64,000 bases of DNA, from contig JAPZSB010000002.1 in NCBI GenBank assembly GCA_027531565.1, positions 124,001-188,000 of the forward strand, written 5' to 3'. This document shows, in pieces, positions 54,532-61,022 of this stretch. The position numbers were made by a program, and so were the translations under genes. The first letter of the stretch is position 1. Each line of letters opens with the position of its first letter. Below the pieces are notes generated by a model. It was given only the letters and a program-made list of their open reading frames with translations, had not been told where the DNA came from and did not search any database. The stretch is from Beijerinckiaceae bacterium (GTDB taxonomy: Bacteria > Pseudomonadota > Alphaproteobacteria > Rhizobiales > Beijerinckiaceae).

Positions 54532-55433
54532 GCGGCCTCCTTCCGCGCGAAACGCTGGTAGGCGAGCAGCGGCACGGCAAGGATGAGCAGGAGCAGGATC
54601 GCCACAGCCGAGGCGAGGGGCCAGTCCCGGTTCGAGAAGAATTCGGTCCAGAGCACCTTGCCGATCATCAGCGTTTCCGGGCCGCCGAGCAGGTCGGGGA
54701 TGACGAATTCCCCGATGGCCGGCACGAAGACGAGGAAGCAGCCGGCATAGATGCCCGGCCGGGCCAGCGGGATGACGATGGAGACGAAGCGACGGACCGG
54801 CGTGGCGCCGAGATCGGCAGCGGCCTCGAGCAGGCTGCGGTCAAGCCGTTCGAGGCTGGTATAGATCGGCAGGACCATGAAGGGCAGGTAGGAATAGACC
54901 ATCCCGATCAGGACGGCGGTCTCGGTATTCATCAGCGCCAGCGGCTCCTCGATCAGGCCAAGCCCGCGCAGCAGGGCATCGAGCACACCTTCCGGCCGCA
55001 GGATCGCCATCCATGCATAGACGCGGATCAGGAAGGAGGTCCAGAAAGGCAGGATGACGAGGATCAGCAGGGCCGGCTGCCAGCGGCGCGGCGCGGAAGC
55101 CATCGCATAGGCGAGCGGGAAGGCAATCAGCAGGGCGATCAGCGTTGCTGTGGCCGCGATCCGCAGGGAGGAGAGATAGGCGTCGAGATACAGGCTGTCG
55201 CCGACCAGCGTGGCGAAGCTTTCGAGGTCGAGCGCCTGCAGGAAGCTCCAGGCCTCGGCCCAGCCGGTCCAGTGCGGCGCATAGGGCGGCAGGGCGCGGG
55301 CCGTATCCGACAGGGCGATCCGCAGGACGATCAGGAAGGGCAGCAGGAAGAAGGCCAGAAGCCAGGCATAGGGCAAGGCCACGACAAGCCAGCGCGGCGC
55401 CGGCCAGCTGCGGGTTCCGGTGCCGGTTCGCAT
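54528..55433 (-). CDS. potH: Polyamine ABC transporter permease (PotH/PotB-like)
   Basis: A 301-residue permease with six helices. PYAWLLAFFLLPFLIVLRIALSD forms the first, and the EAA loop EAAADLGATPVRRFVSIVIP lies near 210. WTSFLIRVYAWMAILRPEG is characteristic of PotH. The start at 55433 lies just after the ATPase stop (55438); a longer in-frame opening would run back inside the ATPase gene. It pairs with PotI. Confidence 0.93.
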   Translation of the reverse strand: MRTGTGTRSWPAPRWLVVALPYAWLLAFFLLPFLIVLRIALSDTARALPPYAPHWTGWAEAWSFLQALDLESFATLVGDSLYLDAYLSSLRIAATATLIALLIAFPLAYAMASAPRRWQPALLILVILPFWTSFLIRVYAWMAILRPEGVLDALLRGLGLIEEPLALMNTETAVLIGMVYSYLPFMVLPIYTSLERLDRSLLEAAADLGATPVRRFVSIVIPLARPGIYAGCFLVFVPAIGEFVIPDLLGGPETLMIGKVLWTEFFSNRDWPLASAVAILLLLILAVPLLAYQRFARKEAA

Positions 55434-55437
55434 CGGG

Positions 55438-56589
55438 CTAGCCGCGCAGGAGGATGCCGGCCTCGACATCCCAGGAAAGCCAGACCCGGTCATCCCAGGC
55501 GATGGGGGTTTCGGTCTTGCGGCTGCGATTGGGCAGGGCGACCTTGACCAGCTGCCCGGCCTCGCCATCCAGCTTGACCTGAACCATTGTGAAATCACCG
55601 AGATAGCCGATATCCCAGATCTCGCCGGCCGCCTTGTTGCCCGGCCCGTCCGGCTCGACCGTCAGGATGTCGATCTTCTCCGGGCGCAGGGCGAGGCTGG
55701 CTTTCTGCCCGGGAGCGAGGCCGGGCGAGGGATCATCGAGGACCATCAGGCCGGCCGGGCTGTCGATCCTTATGACCTCGCCCTCGACGCTGGCGACGAT
55801 GCCTTCGAAGATATTGATATCACCCACGAACTCGGCAACATAACGGTTGGCCGGCATCTCGTAGATCTCTTCCGGTGCCCCGACCTGGGCGATGCGACCG
55901 CGCTCCATGACCGAGATCCGGTCGGCCATGGCCATCGCTTCGTCCTGGTCATGCGTGACCATCAGGAACGTCAGGCCAAGCTCGGCCTGCAGGTCCATCA
56001 GCTCATATTGCGTTTCCTCGCGCAGTTTCTTGTCCAGCGCGCCGAGCGGCTCGTCGAGCAGCAGGACCTTCGGCTGGCGCGCGAGCGCCCGCGCGAGGGC
56101 GACGCGCTGCTTCTGCCCGCCGGAAAGCTGGTCGGGCCGGCGGCCGGCAAACCCGTCGAGCTTCACGAGCGCCAGCATCTCGGCGACGCGGGCGGCGATC
56201 GCCTCCCGCGCGAGGCCCCCCTGCCGGAGGCCGAAGGCGATATTGTCGAAGACGCTCATATGCGGGAACAACGCATAGGACTGGAACATCATGTTGGTCG
56301 GCCGGAGATGGGGCGGGATGCCGGCCAGATCCTGCCCGTCCAGCAGGATCCGCCCGGAATCCGGCGCCTCGAAGCCGGCGAGCATGCGCATCAGCGTGGT
56401 CTTGCCGCAACCGGACGGGCCGAGCAGGGCGTGGAACTCGCCCGGATAGAGGCTGAGCGTGAGATCGCTCACGGCCGTGATGTCGCCGAAGCGCTTGGTG
56501 ACGCTCTCGAACCGCACCTGCGGGATCGCGGCCGGATCAGCCCAGGGCGCGAAGGAGCGCCGGATGTTGCCGAGCGATTTCCGCCCCAT
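55438..56589 (-). CDS. potG: Polyamine ABC transporter ATP-binding protein (PotG/PotA-like)
   Basis: A 383-residue ATPase. It has Walker A GPSGCGKTT near 57-65, Q-loop NMMFQSYALFPHM, signature [15 protein letters not shown], Walker B VLLLDEPLGALD and H-loop THDQDEAMAMADR. The C-terminal TOBE/OB regulatory domain (about 255-383) is present. It starts 10 bases after the binding-protein stop and precedes the two permease genes. Confidence 0.94.
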   Translation of the reverse strand: MGRKSLGNIRRSFAPWADPAAIPQVRFESVTKRFGDITAVSDLTLSLYPGEFHALLGPSGCGKTTLMRMLAGFEAPDSGRILLDGQDLAGIPPHLRPTNMMFQSYALFPHMSVFDNIAFGLRQGGLAREAIAARVAEMLALVKLDGFAGRRPDQLSGGQKQRVALARALARQPKVLLLDEPLGALDKKLREETQYELMDLQAELGLTFLMVTHDQDEAMAMADRISVMERGRIAQVGAPEEIYEMPANRYVAEFVGDINIFEGIVASVEGEVIRIDSPAGLMVLDDPSPGLAPGQKASLALRPEKIDILTVEPDGPGNKAAGEIWDIGYLGDFTMVQVKLDGEAGQLVKVALPNRSRKTETPIAWDDRVWLSWDVEAGILLRG

Positions 56590-56598
56590 GGCCGCCGC

Positions 56599-57696
56599 TC
56601 AGCGGCCGGTCTTCACGCGGGTCCAGAGCCGGTTGACCACCTTCTGCGTCTTCTCGTCATAGGGTGTGATCGTGTAGAGGCGCGAGAGGACGGCAGCCGG
56701 CGGGTAGATGCCCGGATCGTTGAGGATCTCGGCATCGAGATGCTTCTGCGCGGCGAGGTTGCCCGAAGCATACTGGATGAAGTTCGAGTTCTTCGCGGCG
56801 ATTTCCGGCCGGTTGACGAAATCGATGAATTTGTAGGCGGCATCCTTGTTGCCGGCATCATTGGGGATGACGAAGCTGTCGAACCACATCAGCGCGCCTT
56901 CCTTCGGGATGGCATAGGCCACCTCGACGCCGTTCTTGGCTTCCTTGGCGCGTTTGCGGGCCTGGAGGATGTCGCCCGAATAGCCGACGGCGAGGCAGAT
57001 ATCGCCATTCGCCAGGGCGTTGATGTATTCCGAGGAATGGAACTTGCGGATGCTCGGCTTGATCTTCGCGAGCAGGTCGGCGGCCTTGCGCAGGTCGGCT
57101 TCCTTCTTCGAGTCCGGGTCGAGACCGAGATAGCGCAGGGCGGCCGGGAACATTTCCTCGGTCGCGTCGAGCACATGGACGCCGCAGGGCGCCAGCTTCT
57201 TGAGCTTTTCCGGATCGAAGACGATCGACCAGCTGTCGATGACGGCATCGGCGCCGAGGCGTTCCTTGACCTTCTTCGTGTTGTAGCCGATCGCGGTGGT
57301 GCCCCACATGTAGTTCACCGCGTATTTGTTGCCGGCATCGTACTTGGCGAGGCGGTTCGTGATTTCCGGCCACATATGCTGGAGATTCTGCAGTTTCGAC
57401 CGGTCCAGCTCGGTATAGAGCTTCAGCGGGATGTGACGGGGCAGGAAGGAGGCCGTGACAACCACGAGGTCATAGCCGGTCTTGCCGGCCATCAGCTTGG
57501 TTTCCACCGCCTCCATCTGGTCGAACGTGTCGTAGACGACCTTGATCCCGGTTTCCTTGGTGAAGGCATCGAGCACTGCCGGATCGACATAATCCGACCA
57601 GTTGAAGATCTTCAGTTCCTGTTGGGCACGGGCCGCGAGCGGGGCGGCGAGGGCCAGGGCGCAGACGAGCGAGGCGCGAAGCCAGGAACGGATCAT
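56599..57696 (-). CDS. potF: Polyamine-binding periplasmic protein (PotF/PotD-like)
   Basis: A 365-residue exported binding protein with a signal peptide (about 1-23, ending ARA). The PotF opening LKIFNWSDYVDPAVLDAFTKETGIKVVYD follows, and later come YDLVVVTASFLPRHI, NYMWGTTAIGYN and LAVGYSGDILQARKRA. The Trp and Asp/Glu positions that hold diamines in this family are in place around NWSDY and WFDSFVIP. The ATG at 57696 opens the signal peptide; a longer reading frame upstream is not credible. It is the first gene of the operon and divergent from a GntR regulator. Confidence 0.93.
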   Translation of the reverse strand: MIRSWLRASLVCALALAAPLAARAQQELKIFNWSDYVDPAVLDAFTKETGIKVVYDTFDQMEAVETKLMAGKTGYDLVVVTASFLPRHIPLKLYTELDRSKLQNLQHMWPEITNRLAKYDAGNKYAVNYMWGTTAIGYNTKKVKERLGADAVIDSWSIVFDPEKLKKLAPCGVHVLDATEEMFPAALRYLGLDPDSKKEADLRKAADLLAKIKPSIRKFHSSEYINALANGDICLAVGYSGDILQARKRAKEAKNGVEVAYAIPKEGALMWFDSFVIPNDAGNKDAAYKFIDFVNRPEIAAKNSNFIQYASGNLAAQKHLDAEILNDPGIYPPAAVLSRLYTITPYDEKTQKVVNRLWTRVKTGR

Positions 57697-57890
57697 CTCA
57701 GGGGCTCCCGAAAGAAAGGCAGGATCGCAAGGGCACGGCAGCGGGGAACCTAGCAAACCCGACCCGGGATTCAAGGTCGGATCGTGGTCCGGAGGGGATC
57801 GGCATGCTGCACGCTTTTCCGCCGGGCCGATTGGTGGCATGGAAGGATCCAGCTGTCTCCCGGGCGGATCCCCTTTTCGAGAATGCGTTC

Positions 57891-58586
57891 ATGGCCACCT
57901 CCCTCAAGCATCGCACCCTGTCCTCCGCGATTGTCGAGCAATTGCGGCAATCCATCCTCGATGGCACCTATGAGGCGGGCACGCAGTTGCGGCAGGATTT
58001 CCTGGCCGAACAATACGGGGTCAGCCGCATTCCCGTGCGGGAGGCCCTGTTCCAGCTCGAGGCGGAGGGGCTGGTGCGGATCATCCCGCACAAGGGGGCG
58101 GTGGTTTCCGGGCTCTCGCTGGAGGAGATCAACGATGTGTTCGATCTCCGCCTCATGCTCGAGCCGCGGCTGCTGGCGCAATCCGGCCCGCGGCTGGACG
58201 CGAAGGATTTCGAGCGGGTGGACGAGGTGCATGCCGCGTTCTCGGCTGCGATCGCCGCGCGGGATACAAGCCAGTTCGGCGTGCTCAACGCGCGGTTCCA
58301 TCTCTCCCTCTATGCCCGCGCCGAATTGCCGCGGACCGAGGGCATCGTGGCCGGGCTGCTGCAGGTGAGCGAGCGCTATACCCGGCTGCAGCTGGCGACC
58401 CTGCAGGCCATGCGCCGGGCCGAAGCCGACCATGCCCATCTGCGCACCCTCTGCCGGGAGGGTGCCTTCACTGCGGCCTGCGATTTCCTGCGCGACCATA
58501 TCGAGGCCGTGCGCGGCGATCTCGTGCGGATGGTGGCCGAGAAACTCGGCATGGGCGGCGAGAAGGCCGAGGCGCCGGCCGGCTAG
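57891..58586 (+). CDS. GntR-family regulator with FCD ligand domain
   Basis: A 231-residue transcription factor. The N-terminal winged helix (about 8-75) contains QLRQDFLAEQYGVSRIPVREA and LEAEGLVRIIPHKGAVV. The C-terminal all-helical FCD domain (about 85-210) has DLRLMLEPRLL, FHLSLYA and the metal/ligand histidines in ADHAHLR and LRDHIEAVR. FCD regulators usually respond to small carboxylates or amines. It is divergent from potF over 194 bases, so control of the polyamine importer is a reasonable inference. The ATG at 57891 begins where the family begins; no clear ribosome binding site is seen. Confidence 0.9.
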   Translation: MATSLKHRTLSSAIVEQLRQSILDGTYEAGTQLRQDFLAEQYGVSRIPVREALFQLEAEGLVRIIPHKGAVVSGLSLEEINDVFDLRLMLEPRLLAQSGPRLDAKDFERVDEVHAAFSAAIAARDTSQFGVLNARFHLSLYARAELPRTEGIVAGLLQVSERYTRLQLATLQAMRRAEADHAHLRTLCREGAFTAACDFLRDHIEAVRGDLVRMVAEKLGMGGEKAEAPAG

Positions 58587-58643
58587 CTGTTTCCCCGTCG
58601 GACAGCATCTGTCTGCTTTGTCAGACAAGGCGTTCCGGATGGC

Positions 58644-58690
58644 TTGACTCGCCCGCATTCCCTGTTCTTATATTAGAACATAACGGGAAC
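58644..58690 (+). promoter_or_regulatory. LexA-controlled promoter of imuA-imuB-dnaE2
   Basis: The alphaproteobacterial LexA box GAAC-N7-GAAC is at 58676-58690, seven bases before the imuA start. A further GTTC at 58664-58667 makes an inverted pair with the first GAAC. A plausible promoter, TTGACT (58644-58649) with TTATAT (58668-58673), is partly covered by this element, so LexA binding would block transcription until DNA damage. Confidence 0.85.
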
Positions 58691-58696
58691 AGAATC

Positions 58697-59578
58697 ATGC
58701 CTGCCACGATGGCCGATCCCTCGGCGGATCTCGCATTCCGACGCGTCCGGCTGGCCCGGGCGCTGCTCTCCGACCGGGCTGCCCCGGCCGACCCGGCCCG
58801 GCTTCCGGCCCGGATCGCCTTCGGCCTGCCGGCGTTGGACAAGGCCCTGCAGGGTGGCCTCGCCCGCGGGGCCCTGCATGAATTCCACGCGATCGAGAGT
58901 GCGGATGCCGCGGCCGCGGGCGGGCTGATGCTCGCTTTGGCCCGCCGGGCCGCGGGAGCGAGGCCGACCGTGCTGGTGCGGCAGGATTTTCTCGAGCGCG
59001 AGACCGGGGCGCTGCATCCGGCGGGCCTGCCGGAACTCGGGCTCGACCCGTCCCGGCTCATCGTGGTGCGGGCGCGGGATGTCGCCAGCCTGCTGCAGGC
59101 CGGCGTGGAGGCCGCGCGCTGCCCGGCCCTCGGGGCGGTGCTGCTCGAATTCTGGGGCGATCATCGCGCCTTCGACCTGACAAGCAGCCGGCGGCTGGCG
59201 CTGGCCGCGCAGGAATCGGCACTGCCGATCCTGATGATGCGCGTGGCCGCACCCGTCGCGCCCGGTGCCGCGACGACGCGCTGGGAGGTGCGGCCGGGCC
59301 TGTCCCGCGCGCTGGAGGCGCGGGCGCCGGGGCCGCCCTGCTTCCGCCTCCGGCTGCTGAAGCATCGCCAGGGGCTCGATCTTCGTGAATGGTGCGTGGA
59401 GTGGAACCGTGACCGAGCCGTCTTCGAATCCCGGCATGCCGGGGACGCTGCCCAAGACCTCCTGCATGACCGCCTGCAACCCGGCGGGGCATCGCTATCT
59501 CGCGCTGTTCCTGCCCTTCCTGCCGACCGAGACCCTGCGGGCGAGCGGGCGGGTTCCGGTTTCCGCCGGGCCGGATAG
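58697..59578 (+). CDS. imuA: ImuA family mutagenesis accessory protein
   Basis: A 293-residue RecA/SulA-like protein of the ImuA family, the first component of the alphaproteobacterial translesion cassette. FGLPALDKALQGGLARGALHEF lies at the RecA-core start, LVRQDFLERETGALHPAGLPELG in the middle, and RLRLLKHRQGLDLREWCVEWNRDR near 255 is typical of the family end. About 45 residues follow that end and overlap imuB. Transcription is controlled by the LexA box directly upstream. Confidence 0.88.
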   Translation: MPATMADPSADLAFRRVRLARALLSDRAAPADPARLPARIAFGLPALDKALQGGLARGALHEFHAIESADAAAAGGLMLALARRAAGARPTVLVRQDFLERETGALHPAGLPELGLDPSRLIVVRARDVASLLQAGVEAARCPALGAVLLEFWGDHRAFDLTSSRRLALAAQESALPILMMRVAAPVAPGAATTRWEVRPGLSRALEARAPGPPCFRLRLLKHRQGLDLREWCVEWNRDRAVFESRHAGDAAQDLLHDRLQPGGASLSRAVPALPADRDPAGERAGSGFRRAG

Positions 59579-61022
59579 CCCGCCGCTGGTCCTGGTCGAG
59601 ATGCAGCGTGGCGCGATGCGGCTCGCCTCGGTGGATGCGCGCGGCCTCGCGCTCGGCCTCCATCCTGGCATGACCCTCGCCGATGCCCGGGCACGGCTGC
59701 CCGGATTGCCCGTCCATCCGGCCGATCCCGCCCGCGATGCAGCGGCGCTCGCGGTTCTCGCGGCGGAGAGCGAGATGTTCACCCCGATGGTGGCGATCGA
59801 CCTGCCCCATGGGCTGATGCTCGACATTACCGGATGCGCGCATCTTTTCGGCGGGGAAGCCGGGCTGATGCGCCGGATCCGCCAGCGCTTCCGCCAGCGG
59901 GGCTATTCGCCTGTCCTTGCCCTGGCCCCCACGCCCGATGCGGCGCGGGCCCTGGCCCGGTTCGGCGGCAGGGATTGCCTTTCGGCCGAGGCCGCGGAAA
60001 CGCGGGTCCTGCCGGTGGCGGCCCTCGAGGCCGGCGAGGAGACCCTGCTGGCACTCACCCGCGCCGGGCTGAAGGATCTCGCCGCGCTCGAGGCCTGCCC
60101 GCCCGGCGTGCTGGCGGCCCGGTTCGGGGCGGGGCTCGTCACGAAGCTGCGGCGCGTGCTCGGGCAGGACAATGCCCGGATCACCCCGTTGCGGCACCTG
60201 CCGGAATGCCTCGCCGAGCGGCATTTTCCCGAACCGGTTCTGGCGTTCGACGCGGTTCTTGCCCTCGTGCGGCGGCTGGCCGGCGATCTCGCGCGGATGC
60301 TCGAGGCGCGGGGCGAGGGCGGGCGCCGCTTCGAGCTCAGCCTGTTCCGCAGCGACGGGCAGGTGCGGCGCCTCGTGGTGGAGACCGGGCATCCCTGCCG
60401 TGATCCGGATGTGATCGAGCGGCTCCTCGCCCTGAGGATCGAGGCGCTGGCTGATCCGGTCGATCCCGGTTTCGGGTTCGATTCCGTCCGGCTGGCCGTG
60501 CTGGCCAGCGAGGCTTTCGGACAGGTCCAGCCGGATTTCGACGGGCATCGCCTCGAGGATCTGGCGCTGGAGGACCTGATCGACCGGCTCAGCACCCGGT
60601 TCGGCGCCGCCCGGGTGCTGCGGGCCGAGGCGGAGGATACGCATGATCCGGTGCGGGCGGCGCGGTTCGTGCCGGCCCAGAGCCAGACCGCGCCTTCGCT
60701 CTGGCCCGAACCGGAACCGGGGGAGGGGCCGCGCCGGCCGATCCGCCTGTTCGAGCCGCCGCAGGCGATCGAGGCCCTGGCCGAGGTGCCGGATGGCCCG
60801 CCCCTGCGCTTCCGCTGGCGCCGGGTGCTGCATGAAGTCGCCCGCGCCGAGGGGCCGGAGCGGATCGCACCCGAATGGTGGCGGGTGGAGCCGGGAACCC
60901 CCTCCCGGGATTATTACCGGATCGAGGATTCGCAAGGACGGCGGTTCTGGGTGTTCCGACAGGGCTTCTACGGGCAATCCGGCCAGCCGCCCCGCTGGTT
61001 CCTACACGGGCTGTTCGCATGA
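59466..61022 (+). CDS. imuB: ImuB, Y-family polymerase-like mutagenesis protein
   Basis: A 518-residue DinB-like protein lacking the catalytic acidic residues of true Y-family polymerases. ALFLPFLPTETL opens where a polymerase would have its first catalytic Asp. LDITGCAHLFGGEAGLMRRI and ALAPTPDAARALARF are ImuB hallmarks, and the C-terminus carries the WFLHGLFA ending. It bridges DnaE2 to the sliding clamp. ATG at 59466 was chosen (NPAGHRYLALF follows); in-frame starts at 59436 or 59409 are possible, and all lie inside imuA. It overlaps dnaE2 as ATGA. Confidence 0.9.
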   Translation: MTACNPAGHRYLALFLPFLPTETLRASGRVPVSAGPDSPPLVLVEMQRGAMRLASVDARGLALGLHPGMTLADARARLPGLPVHPADPARDAAALAVLAAESEMFTPMVAIDLPHGLMLDITGCAHLFGGEAGLMRRIRQRFRQRGYSPVLALAPTPDAARALARFGGRDCLSAEAAETRVLPVAALEAGEETLLALTRAGLKDLAALEACPPGVLAARFGAGLVTKLRRVLGQDNARITPLRHLPECLAERHFPEPVLAFDAVLALVRRLAGDLARMLEARGEGGRRFELSLFRSDGQVRRLVVETGHPCRDPDVIERLLALRIEALADPVDPGFGFDSVRLAVLASEAFGQVQPDFDGHRLEDLALEDLIDRLSTRFGAARVLRAEAEDTHDPVRAARFVPAQSQTAPSLWPEPEPGEGPRRPIRLFEPPQAIEALAEVPDGPPLRFRWRRVLHEVARAEGPERIAPEWWRVEPGTPSRDYYRIEDSQGRRFWVFRQGFYGQSGQPPRWFLHGLFA

